In this document: positions 24,073 to 31,927 of the stretch, piece after piece
Layout: each line of letters opens with the position of its first letter
Position numbering within the stretch: position 1 is the stretch's first letter
Source: a virus
Reading direction: 5' to 3' (one strand)
DNA: 36,778 bases
Virus record (IMG/VR): IMGVR_UViG_3300043015_001985
Span: 1 to 36,778 of that record
Program-made: the position numbers and the translations under genes
Notes under the pieces: model-generated
Told to the model about the DNA's origin: nothing
Databases searched by the model: none
The model's input: only the letters and a program-made list of their open reading frames with translations

Positions 24073-24729
24073 TTATCCTCCAAATGCTTGACGGTAGAAG
24101 TCTGGGTTTGATTCTCTGAATAAACTGAGTGCCTCACTGTAGTTGATTGATTTCTCTTCAGCTAAAGCACGAACTTTTTGATCAAGTGATTTCTTACTGA
24201 TCTCTTGACCACTTGCACCATGACCAACCTCCTCAAGAGGTACACTTGAGTTTGACTGACGCTCTGAGAACATTTGCCAAAACTCAGGTTGAAGGTCTTT
24301 AATGTTCCAAGCTTTTGAAGCAACATCTTGTTCAGCAGGAGAGATCTTACCTTCACGAAGTAAGGAGCTCACAGCTTCATCACATTTGATTTTGTTGTTT
24401 TCAGCTTCAAGCTTTTTGACTGACTCGCGAAGAGCAACGACTTCATTTAATAATGATACGTCTTGAGTGAAAGTCTCAGAGAGCTTTTGTTTCTTCTCTT
24501 CTTCATCTTCCATCATCTTTTGCTTCTCTTCATCATAATGCTCTTTTTTCTCTTCAGCATCATCATGTTCAGCCATCTTCTCTTTGTCATCGTGCTCAGC
24601 CATTTTCTCTTCTTCAGTCAATGACGAATCTTTATCATCCATCATCTCTCTGATCTTGGCTTCAAGCTCTTTGACCATTGCATCCTTGGCTTCCAAGGCT
24701 ACTTTCAATTCGTTGATTTGATCTTCCAT
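24073..24729 (-). CDS. Nested scaffold protein from an in-frame internal start
   Basis: Within the protease gene, GAGGAG (24741-24736) stands six bases before ATG 24729 (and three before ATG 24732), exactly where the protease domain ends. Translation there would give a 218-aa acidic coiled-coil protein, MEDQINELKVALEA onward, without the protease. This is the arrangement of lambda C/Nu3 and Mu I/Z, in which the shorter product is the abundant scaffold. The DNA sequence supports the internal site; its use is an inference. Confidence 0.68.
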   Translation of the reverse strand: MEDQINELKVALEAKDAMVKELEAKIREMMDDKDSSLTEEEKMAEHDDKEKMAEHDDAEEKKEHYDEEKQKMMEDEEEKKQKLSETFTQDVSLLNEVVALRESVKKLEAENNKIKCDEAVSSLLREGKISPAEQDVASKAWNIKDLQPEFWQMFSERQSNSSVPLEEVGHGASGQEISKKSLDQKVRALAEEKSINYSEALSLFRESNPDFYRQAFGG

Positions 24730-26031
24730 CATTGACTCCTCTGATAAGGTGATACGATCAATTTTGTTATGGGACTGTGCTGGTCTTGGTGTGAGAGTGA
24801 TTGCAAGTAGTTGAGCATCGCCAACCTTGTCACCACCATCACGAGAAAAGATCTCTCCATGGATATACTCAGGAGACGACCACAGGACTCCACCAGCATT
24901 TTTGACAACCTCCATCCCTCGCTCGTTATAAGCAGGAATTGCGTAGAGGCCATCGTCTCTCATTTCAAGATCAATTATCATTCCAAGTGCAGAGCCTGAC
25001 TCGGGAGGAGCCGGAGTGCCACCTTGAAACGGAGACGTTGCATGTTGCCAATCAATAATGACAGGATCATGCTCACGTCTTTCTTTGAATACTCGGACAA
25101 GCTCAGAGATGAGATTTTGATCAATCTCTTTTCCGATTGCATCTCCACTCATACGAGAAGAGACTTGACCCAAGGATAAAGTTTTAAATGGTTTGCCAAT
25201 GGTCAATCCCTCCGGGACCTCATAAGCATTTGACTCTGAGAGTTGGATTGCTTCTCCATATGCTCTCAATGTTGTTTTATTATCTGCTGCATTCATTTGT
25301 TTGACGACCTTTCGAGCAAAAGCAAAGCCAGCGTCACCACCCCAACCATCCCAAGCTTGACGGCCTTTGCCATACTCGTCCCACGTTGAGCCTTGTTTAT
25401 CGACTTCGTGGCGTGTGAAGTATGCAAGCATTCGTCTCACTGTCTCGGGAGATAGTTCGCGACCATTGGCAAGATCACGAGCACGAGCCAAACCAACGGA
25501 GGTCATGCCTCTTTGGCTTGGTGGTTTCTCTGCTCTTTTCTTGAGTGCTCTTGCTGCTGCTGTCTGTGCACCTTGAGGAGGTTTAAATGATATGTGTGAA
25601 TATTTCTTGGGAGCAAGTGCGACGGCTTCACTCTTTGCCTCACTCTTTTGAGGATGGCCTTTGGGAAGCAAGTCGAGATCAGTGTTGTATGCTTTCTTTC
25701 TCTCACCTGTTCCGACAAGTTTGAGAAAAGCTTTAACACGAGCTAAGGCCCATTGTTCACGACTGCTCACATTGGGACGGTGAGAGACTGAGAATGCACC
25801 GGCCCCACGTCGATAAACAGCTTTCAACATACCAAGATCCACCCTCTTGGATGGAGACTTGTATTTGTCATTGTGTTTGTTGCGAAGATTGACGAGTGCT
25901 TTTTCTGTCTTGTCACTGATTTTGATTGATCCACGCGAACCACTCGCAGAACCCTCGGGATTCTTTTTTGATCCTTTGATTCTGTCCTTTGGTGGTGCTG
26001 GTGTTTGTGCCTGTGTTCTTTTCTTAGCCAT
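24073..26031 (-). CDS. Capsid maturation protease fused to DUF5824-like domain and scaffold
   Basis: The 652-aa product has several parts. Residues about 37-120 carry a KAVYRRGAGAF and QWALARVKAFL pattern seen in a small phage domain (DUF5824-like). Residues 165-245 contain GLARARDLANGRELSPE and AWDGWGGDAGF, another phage-associated segment. Residues 283-425 resemble the Mu I protease, with DWQH at 327-330 and WSSPEY. From 434 on is an acidic coiled-coil scaffold with KMAEHDD repeats. It would cut and direct procapsid assembly. A strong internal start at 24729 permits a separate scaffold. The start at 26031 overlaps the portal end by 8 bp. Confidence 0.85.
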   Translation of the reverse strand: MAKKRTQAQTPAPPKDRIKGSKKNPEGSASGSRGSIKISDKTEKALVNLRNKHNDKYKSPSKRVDLGMLKAVYRRGAGAFSVSHRPNVSSREQWALARVKAFLKLVGTGERKKAYNTDLDLLPKGHPQKSEAKSEAVALAPKKYSHISFKPPQGAQTAAARALKKRAEKPPSQRGMTSVGLARARDLANGRELSPETVRRMLAYFTRHEVDKQGSTWDEYGKGRQAWDGWGGDAGFAFARKVVKQMNAADNKTTLRAYGEAIQLSESNAYEVPEGLTIGKPFKTLSLGQVSSRMSGDAIGKEIDQNLISELVRVFKERREHDPVIIDWQHATSPFQGGTPAPPESGSALGMIIDLEMRDDGLYAIPAYNERGMEVVKNAGGVLWSSPEYIHGEIFSRDGGDKVGDAQLLAITLTPRPAQSHNKIDRITLSEESMMEDQINELKVALEAKDAMVKELEAKIREMMDDKDSSLTEEEKMAEHDDKEKMAEHDDAEEKKEHYDEEKQKMMEDEEEKKQKLSETFTQDVSLLNEVVALRESVKKLEAENNKIKCDEAVSSLLREGKISPAEQDVASKAWNIKDLQPEFWQMFSERQSNSSVPLEEVGHGASGQEISKKSLDQKVRALAEEKSINYSEALSLFRESNPDFYRQAFGG

Positions 26032-27430
26032 TGCGTCTTCTCGCTTTGATGAGTTGCTCTGCTAATAATGCAGATCCACCACTTTGAGAAGATGATGCAG
26101 CTCTCTCAATTGCTGTCCTTTGTGCATCCTCCGGAAGATCACCAGCTCCAAGTCTTTCACGAATCGCTCTCTCAAGTTCATCGTCTGGAGTCAATAGTCC
26201 AAATTGAACAAGTGGTCCAAGCATGCCGAGACTGTTTGCGAGATCATCCGTGTCGAGACCAGCATGAGTCAACCGTGGAAGCTTGGAAGCCTCAACGGCT
26301 CCATAGTTGAATCTGATCAATCGTCCTATGGTTCCACCACCACGACGACCGGGACCACTGACTTGAGCTGCCACAACATCACATAAATTGATTGCGGCTC
26401 GACGAAATACTGAGAGATGAACTTCTCCCACTGATCTTGACCCTGTGTCACTTATTCCGAGGTTAGCGAATTGAGCAAGAAAAGCTTGACTGATTTGATT
26501 GTCACATTCCTTGATAATATCGAGAGGACCTTGAGCGTAGAGGTTTGGAGCTGCTGCATATGAATCAAACTTCACAGCACCATTCTCAACGAGATAAGAT
26601 TGCTCAGCAGAAAGGAACGCTTGAGCTTGTGCCTCAGCATCATTGATCATTGCGTCAATGTCACCATCAGTCAAACCGAGTGCCTCAGCTTGTGAACGAT
26701 CAACAATGACTTTGGGAGTTGGTACAGCCCAACGATCTAACCCCACACACATGAGATTTGATACACGTTGTTTTGTTCTCCACCACCACCAAACAGGACG
26801 AAGCATGCCAACTCCCTCGAAGTTGGATCCTGTTCTATTGAGAGTGAGGAGGAGAAGCTTGTTGGATGGAATAGGTTTGGGAGTCTTGCCAACACCAACA
26901 ACGGTTTGAAGTATTCCATCGAGATGCTGACCATCACGACTCAACCATTCATTGTGCGCACTTGGCTCTCGGTCTGCATAATAATCAAGGAAGACTTTTG
27001 TTCGTCCCTCTGAATCGAGACCTACTTTGTAAATCTCCTCAGCATAACGATATCCAATTGTGACATACTCGAATAGATATCCGAGTTGCTCTTCCCAACT
27101 GATTGACATCTGCCCGGCATATCCATCGAAGCCATATGCCTCATTTGCGAATCGTGCCAGCTCCTCAGCTTGAGGATCATTCTCAACACCAGCCTCAAAT
27201 CTCCATGTTGCAGAGAGCAAGGTTTGTCTGAGCATATGCCAAGAACGACGAACAACAGGATCAGTCCTGAGCATCTCCTCAGCAGCACGAACCCACGAGA
27301 GACCGGTGAGGCTTGTGTTCTGTTCATAGCCTGAGATGGTACCACCGGACAGTTGAGTTCCTGTGATACCCATGGTTTTAAACCTTGGATACTTGGCTCT
27401 TAAATGCCTTGGTGTCTCATCATCTTTCAT
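26024..27430 (-). CDS. Portal protein (Mu gp29/DUF935-like)
   Basis: The 468-aa product forms the dodecameric channel for DNA packaging. Features typical of the Mu gp29 family include the N-terminal segment RTDPVVRRSWHMLRQTLLSA, then YAEEIYKV, and the central LLLLTLNRTGSNFEGVGMLR with the WWWWR run. The C-terminal helical part ends in ALLAEQLIKARRRNG. The start at 27430 (MKDDETPRH) is the first ATG after AAGGG; a GTG at 27457 is less likely. A sigma70-like promoter lies just upstream (27467-27495), so portal is probably the first gene of a separate head transcript. Confidence 0.88.
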   Translation of the reverse strand: MKDDETPRHLRAKYPRFKTMGITGTQLSGGTISGYEQNTSLTGLSWVRAAEEMLRTDPVVRRSWHMLRQTLLSATWRFEAGVENDPQAEELARFANEAYGFDGYAGQMSISWEEQLGYLFEYVTIGYRYAEEIYKVGLDSEGRTKVFLDYYADREPSAHNEWLSRDGQHLDGILQTVVGVGKTPKPIPSNKLLLLTLNRTGSNFEGVGMLRPVWWWWRTKQRVSNLMCVGLDRWAVPTPKVIVDRSQAEALGLTDGDIDAMINDAEAQAQAFLSAEQSYLVENGAVKFDSYAAAPNLYAQGPLDIIKECDNQISQAFLAQFANLGISDTGSRSVGEVHLSVFRRAAINLCDVVAAQVSGPGRRGGGTIGRLIRFNYGAVEASKLPRLTHAGLDTDDLANSLGMLGPLVQFGLLTPDDELERAIRERLGAGDLPEDAQRTAIERAASSSQSGGSALLAEQLIKARRRNG

Positions 27431-27466
27431 TATGATACCCTTGGTGATGTTGATCACTTTGGGTAT

Positions 27467-27495
27467 ATTATCATTTTGATACCACTATTTGTCAA
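27467..27495 (-). promoter_or_regulatory. Sigma70-type promoter before the portal gene
   Basis: Leftward, a perfect TTGACA (27495-27490) is followed by a 17-bp spacer and GATAAT (27472-27467), with transcription expected to start near 27460, 30 bp before the portal ATG. The -35 overlaps the stop codon of the 53-aa gene. The flanking sequence contains GGTATCAAAATGA, repeated as GGTATCATAATGA at the start of the portal gene, and a GGTAT/ATACC inverted repeat, a possible operator. Confidence 0.72.
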
Positions 27496-27653
27496 ATATT
27501 ATCTTTTTGATATTGTTCCTCCAAGAGTGATTTGACAATCTCCATGAATAGTTTGACTGACTCTTCAAACTCATGAGGAGGGAATCCTTGACTTGGTTCA
27601 ATGATCATTTTGTAAGTCAGATCAAGGATGACTTTTTTCTTTGTTTCATTCAT
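27492..27653 (-). CDS. 53-aa protein coupled to the sigma factor
   Basis: The product has 53 residues, mostly helical, starts MNETKKKVILDLTYKM and ends EEQYQKDNI; it has no membrane segment. Its ATG overlaps the sigma stop by ATGA, so the two are translationally coupled, and its stop overlaps the -35 box of the portal promoter. Small proteins coupled to a sigma factor sometimes bind and regulate it, but nothing in the sequence proves that here. The ribosome site is weak (AAGAGAA), as expected for coupling. No family is recognised. Confidence 0.68.
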   Translation of the reverse strand: MNETKKKVILDLTYKMIIEPSQGFPPHEFEESVKLFMEIVKSLLEEQYQKDNI

Positions 27654-28102
27654 TTGTATTCTCTTAATAGATCTCTCATGTATCTCGACTTGGAAAAGAC
27701 TGTATTCTTATTGATGCCTGTGATCTTGCTGATATCTTCAGCAGTGTACCCAACGGCTTGAAGTTTCAATATCTCTTTATGTCTACACATCTTGATCAAT
27801 TGCCTGCAATATACAAAGTCAGTTGAATCATGAGACTCTTGTGGTTTGTACTTGTCTCCATAAGTCATCAAAGCTCGCTCCTTGATCCCCTCTCTGCGTA
27901 CATTGTTCAAGTGGATCCTCTTCATGACAACCTTGATCCATCCACGAAAGTTTTTCTCTTTGTAATATGACTTATGATCCATGATCCTCACATATGTATC
28001 TTGCATCAAGTCAAGTGCATCGTCAGGATCTTTTGTGAATTCGAGAGCGACAGCATACATGTATTTGCTTTTATAAAGCTTCATTAACTCTTGGTTGATC
28101 AT
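27650..28102 (-). CDS. ECF-like RNA polymerase sigma factor
   Basis: The 150-aa product has the two domains of a group IV sigma factor. Region 2 is seen at about 20-75 (DPDDALDLMQDTYVRI, then FRGWIKVVMKRIHLNNVRR), and region 4 at about 108-148 (LKLQAVGYTAEDISKITGIN and the TVFSKSRYMRDLL recognition helix). It may direct host polymerase to phage late promoters. It lies directly after the large terminase (TAAATG junction) and before the 53-aa gene and the portal promoter. Which promoter it uses cannot be read from the sequence. It could also be a non-sigma HTH regulator, but the two-domain match is good. Confidence 0.82.
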   Translation of the reverse strand: MINQELMKLYKSKYMYAVALEFTKDPDDALDLMQDTYVRIMDHKSYYKEKNFRGWIKVVMKRIHLNNVRREGIKERALMTYGDKYKPQESHDSTDFVYCRQLIKMCRHKEILKLQAVGYTAEDISKITGINKNTVFSKSRYMRDLLREYK

Positions 28103-29464
28103 TTAAAACTCTACTTTTCTTGAAGAGCCAACTCTGACCTTTCGATTAGGTTTGCTCTTTGGTTGATAGTTGCGGGATGACTCTGTCCAATGATGGAAGA
28201 TACAATCATATCTCAGAGCATCAAGAGGATCCTCGCGTCCATCTTTCTTTGGTTGTTCTTTGTTATCCCAAGCATATGAGAGAAGAGCTTTTCTGATTGA
28301 GTTGCCACTTGCTCTCTCTCCTTTGTCCCATACTTCACGAGTGATCAAGTACTTTCCAGAGTTGAAAGCACGCTTCAATCTTTGCACTCCATTGAGTACG
28401 TCAATCCTCACCGGGTCCGTTGTCGACCTCATTGGCAATCCTATTCCTCCATCGTCGGGATGCTTGCGAATCATACGAAAAGCTGAGAGTCCTGTATGAT
28501 CTGATCTTGCTTTTCCGGCCTTGTCTGCCACACCTGTGTCAAGCCATACTCGTGAAGATGGTGCCATTGACATCAAGGCACGAGGCCACGCAAAAGCAAG
28601 AATCATCTGACTGAGCTGCTCGATTGTCACTTCCTTGGGATTGAATTCATGGATAATGATTGAGGCTTCTCTCACCTCATCATATACGATGACCAACACA
28701 CTTGGCTTCCGGAAGCCCCAGTCAATCGCTATTCGTCCTGTCATGGATGGATCATACTTGAAGTCATCAATGATATGTTTCTCATGATCAAACTCAGAAT
28801 ACACCAAACCACTTGGAGGCTTTGGTTTATTCATGACCATGGCCTCACGTTCATCAGGAGGGAGGAGCTTTGTTGCTTCAAACCACTCCTCACTCAAGTT
28901 GTCTTGATTGACATATGATGAATAAAACAAAGGTTGATACTCTGCTTTCTCTGCCATCTTGCACCACCAAGCATCAATGACAGGAAGCCCAACGAGGATC
29001 ATGATTGGACTTGGTCCACTTCTCAAACGACCAAGAGCCTTGTGAGCAACCTCGGAAGTCAAGGTCTGACATTCATCGATCATGCAGACACCACTCGTTA
29101 CGTTGAGACCCTCGAGAGGATTGTGAGTTGCTTCTCTTGTACCAGGTCGATAATACGAGCGACACCAAACAGTTGATCCATTCTCAGTGTCTGTCCACAA
29201 TTTATTCGTGTGATTGTATGTCCATCCAAGAGGAGCAAGCCACTTCTCCATTTCCGGCATGAGGACCGAGTTATATCTTGGGGTTGTGTCAGTCACCATC
29301 AAAGATGACATGCCCGGCCTCATCTTGGAGACGAGCAACATGGAGAAGACAAGTGCTGAGGTCTTACCACTTCCCCATCCACAACGAGCCGCAATGATCT
29401 TGTCTCTTTGTCCGATTCGTTTGATGATCTCTGTTTGTAGCTCATTGGGGTTGATGTCAATCAT
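28103..29464 (-). CDS. terL: Terminase large subunit
   Basis: The 453-aa product is the packaging motor and headful nuclease. Residues 28-35 (CGWGSGKT) form the Walker A motif and GVCMIDE (125-131) the Walker B motif with the catalytic Glu. The nuclease domain shows AIDWG (D248), VWLDTG (D309) and EDPLDALRYD (D412/D415) as metal ligands. The start at 29464 overlaps the GHKL stop (ATGA) and has no close ribosome site, so it is translated by coupling to that gene. The circular assembly of the contig fits headful packaging. Confidence 0.95.
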   Translation of the reverse strand: MIDINPNELQTEIIKRIGQRDKIIAARCGWGSGKTSALVFSMLLVSKMRPGMSSLMVTDTTPRYNSVLMPEMEKWLAPLGWTYNHTNKLWTDTENGSTVWCRSYYRPGTREATHNPLEGLNVTSGVCMIDECQTLTSEVAHKALGRLRSGPSPIMILVGLPVIDAWWCKMAEKAEYQPLFYSSYVNQDNLSEEWFEATKLLPPDEREAMVMNKPKPPSGLVYSEFDHEKHIIDDFKYDPSMTGRIAIDWGFRKPSVLVIVYDEVREASIIIHEFNPKEVTIEQLSQMILAFAWPRALMSMAPSSRVWLDTGVADKAGKARSDHTGLSAFRMIRKHPDDGGIGLPMRSTTDPVRIDVLNGVQRLKRAFNSGKYLITREVWDKGERASGNSIRKALLSYAWDNKEQPKKDGREDPLDALRYDCIFHHWTESSRNYQPKSKPNRKVRVGSSRKVEF

Positions 29465-31395
29465 TTCTTTGGTTTCAATCCTTTGGTGGAGAGTGCTTGT
29501 TGTACTTTGGTGTAAAGGTTGTATCCAAGCAATGATCCCATGAGTTCATCCTTGGTCACTTGGCTATCGACTTTCAATTGAGGATAACGCTTGACGAATG
29601 CCATCTTATGAGCATGAGCAACCTTGATATCAAGAGTAACAACTTGTTGAATCTCATCCTGGATTATTTTACGTCGCTTGTCACCTCCCTTGTAATAACT
29701 TACAAAGTAAGCTTCCATTTGCTTGAATAGGTCATGTGATGGATCTGCCCAAATCGTTGTCCCACTATTCGAGACCTCGGATGTCAATGGATATGAGAAT
29801 CCATTGAAGCCGAGATATCGACAATCATCTTCTCCGGTTGCAGATTCCCAAATGACTGAGGCCATCAAGTCTCTTTTCTTCTTCTCTTGCATGCTTGCCT
29901 TGTTCAACTTGTCAAGCTTCTCTTTCATCTTCTTGCTGATCTTGGGAGTCTTTGGATCTGATCCAGTGCTGTCACCTTTCTCGGCTTTGATTGGAAGTTG
30001 CAACTGATCTTGTCCATCCTTGTCATATGCAAGTTGATCCTCAAGTTCACGAGTCACTTTGAGCTTGAATAAAAACTTGTACTTATTGAAGATCTCCTCA
30101 TCTGAATGCTTGAAGTTCATTTTCTTTTTCAGTGCATTGTCAATCAAGTCAGATACTTCTTGAGGCATATTATCAATAAAGAATTCTCTCACTTCTTTGA
30201 GGTCAAGGACCTTGGTCTCTTGATCCTTGTTGCCATCTTCCATCATGAGAGTATCACGGCCCTCATTGGGGAACACTCCATAGTTTGTCTTTGGATCATA
30301 CTCAGGAGGGACAACGATGATCTTGACTTGACTCATGACTTCATCTGCAATGATTCCCCATTGTCTTGATGCACGTTTGCCGGTCTCAAGATTGTATAAT
30401 TCATTCTTGTATTTTACTGCAATGAATCCATTGTTATATGAAGTTATATCGAATCTTTTATTTATTGCTTCATATTTTATTGTTTGATTAACTTTTGTGA
30501 TAGGTTCTTTGCTGATATAAGTAATAATTTTAAATTCATTAAAATCAAGCGTTTGAATCTTTTTAAAGCCAAGATGTAAAGATTCATAATCAAACCCATG
30601 AGAGACCTTATAACGGAACTTACCTTTATGATAATGAGCCGACGATATAATTGTACTTAAATCATAAAATCTTTTATTGATATAGTAGTTATATGCTGAA
30701 TCATTTAATAGTTTACCACGAGCATCCTTGCACCAAGTTGAATCATGCTGATGCATTCCACAAAAATATACAATTGTTCCTTGATCCTCAATGATATTGT
30801 ATCTTCTTTTCTCAGCATTCCACCACTTGACTCCCTCGAATCCTCCCTCATCTTCATAGGTTGCTTCAAGCTCTTTCAATGATACGACTTGCTTATAAAC
30901 AAACTCATACTCTCCATCATCTTGTCTTTCATATACAGGTATATGACGAACTCCAAATTGTTTGGCTTTCTTGTTGTAACACAACCAAATCATATTTCCG
31001 TCTTTTGACTCTTTGGTCCATGAGATAAACACAAGACCATAATGATTGAAGCTTGATGCCGTTGCTTTGATACCAATACCAAAGTTATCATGATGACCTC
31101 CGGATACCTTGGATGATGAATTGTATTTATTGATGTATTGCAAGAGTTCTTTTGCATTCATACCGCAACCATTATCAACGATTGACAATCTTTTGACTCC
31201 ACCTGGCAAGGAGGCATGATCTTTCATTGCAAGTGGACAAGGCTCAACTCGGACACGTGTTGCACCGGCCTCGATTGCGTTTTGAATTGCTTCTCTCAAG
31301 AATTGCATAGGTGCGACTTGTCGACCAAAGCGAATCATTGTTGATGATGGTGAATCATCTTTGATTGGTGTGAATTGACTTCTTTTCATATTCAT
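29461..31395 (-). CDS. GHKL/HATPase-type ATP-binding protein between the terminase genes
   Basis: The 644-aa product has the Bergerat ATP-binding fold of gyrase B, Hsp90, MutL and MORC. The N box is at 35-42 (EAIQNAIE), G1 at 74-78 (DNGCG), G2 at 105-110 (FGIGIK) and a GT motif at 206-207. A second domain ends with PPEYDPKT and GVFPNEGRD (about 363-381), similar to the S5-like transducer part. The C-terminal 250 residues are charged and helical, without a recognised topoisomerase, kinase or nuclease motif. The start at 31395 has AAGGAAATATC. Related ATP-binding proteins occur in other phages, but their role is not established. It could aid packaging, remodel DNA or proteins, or block host defence. 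Confidence 0.85.
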   Translation of the reverse strand: MNMKRSQFTPIKDDSPSSTMIRFGRQVAPMQFLREAIQNAIEAGATRVRVEPCPLAMKDHASLPGGVKRLSIVDNGCGMNAKELLQYINKYNSSSKVSGGHHDNFGIGIKATASSFNHYGLVFISWTKESKDGNMIWLCYNKKAKQFGVRHIPVYERQDDGEYEFVYKQVVSLKELEATYEDEGGFEGVKWWNAEKRRYNIIEDQGTIVYFCGMHQHDSTWCKDARGKLLNDSAYNYYINKRFYDLSTIISSAHYHKGKFRYKVSHGFDYESLHLGFKKIQTLDFNEFKIITYISKEPITKVNQTIKYEAINKRFDITSYNNGFIAVKYKNELYNLETGKRASRQWGIIADEVMSQVKIIVVPPEYDPKTNYGVFPNEGRDTLMMEDGNKDQETKVLDLKEVREFFIDNMPQEVSDLIDNALKKKMNFKHSDEEIFNKYKFLFKLKVTRELEDQLAYDKDGQDQLQLPIKAEKGDSTGSDPKTPKISKKMKEKLDKLNKASMQEKKKRDLMASVIWESATGEDDCRYLGFNGFSYPLTSEVSNSGTTIWADPSHDLFKQMEAYFVSYYKGGDKRRKIIQDEIQQVVTLDIKVAHAHKMAFVKRYPQLKVDSQVTKDELMGSLLGYNLYTKVQQALSTKGLKPKK

Positions 31396-31444
31396 GATAT
31401 TTCCTTTTGTATTACATTTAACTAGGGCGAGTGGATGTATAGAT

Positions 31445-31488
31445 AGCACTGATCAGTCTTCCTTTTGCTGGTCAGTGCTTTCTTTTTT
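31445..31488 (+). terminator. Rightward-oriented intrinsic terminator-like hairpin at the small terminase end
   Basis: On the + strand AGCACTGATCAGT (31445-31457) pairs with GCTGGTCAGTGCT (31467-31479), thirteen pairs with two G-U wobbles and a 9-nt loop, followed by TTTCTTTTTT. This is a good intrinsic terminator, but in the direction opposite to all genes here. In the leftward RNA the same stem has two mismatches and no U tract. It may stop antisense transcripts or affect the terS/GHKL junction. Confidence 0.45.
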
Positions 31489-31923
31489 GATGATGTGATT
31501 GAGCATACCTGCCACGACATCGACACCAGTTTGTTTTGTGACGTTGACATCAAGCTCTCTCTTTTGTCCCCATCGTTGAGGATAGCGTCTTTCGAGGATC
31601 CAGGCAGCGGCCCTCCAATCTCCATATTGAGTAATCTGATCAAGGAGATTCGCTTCCACGTCTGACTCGGTTGCATTGACGAACTCTTTGAATTCAGGGA
31701 TCTCTTCCATCCAACGATAATATGTTCTCTTGTTGATATTGGCAGCTTGACAAGATGCTTCGATAGTACATCCTTTTCTCAAGTATGTGCAGATCACCAT
31801 CGCAACATCCTCAGAGTATTTGTATCTCTCACGCGTGTGCGATGACTGCGTGACATTCGTGACATTATCTTGATGAGACATGGCTTCTCTCTTTCCAAAT
31901 TCAGTCAAAAGCTTTGTATCCAT
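31453..31923 (-). CDS. terS: Terminase small subunit
   Basis: The product has about 156 residues. After a loose N-terminal part, residues from about 40 on show a helix-turn-helix pattern (AMVICTYLRKGCTIEASCQAA, then KRTYYRWMEEIPEF), and a WRAAAWILERRYPQRWG segment typical of small terminases that recognise packaging DNA. The start at 31923 follows the SSB stop by four bases, suggesting coupling; the ATG at 31881 with AGAGAGAA upstream is a reasonable alternative. A tandem 9-bp repeat lies near the N-terminus (31849-31866). The GHKL gene separates it from the large subunit, which is unusual. Confidence 0.83.
   Translation of the reverse strand: MDTKLLTEFGKREAMSHQDNVTNVTQSSHTRERYKYSEDVAMVICTYLRKGCTIEASCQAANINKRTYYRWMEEIPEFKEFVNATESDVEANLLDQITQYGDWRAAAWILERRYPQRWGQKRELDVNVTKQTGVDVVAGMLNHIIKKESTDQQKED
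31849..31866. repeat. Tandem 9-bp repeat in the small terminase gene
   Basis: CGTGACATT is present twice in tandem. It encodes NVTNVT in the small terminase. Packaging sites often lie within or near terS, so this is a possible pac element, but the evidence is only the repeat and its place. Confidence 0.3.
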
Positions 31924-31927
31924 TGTA

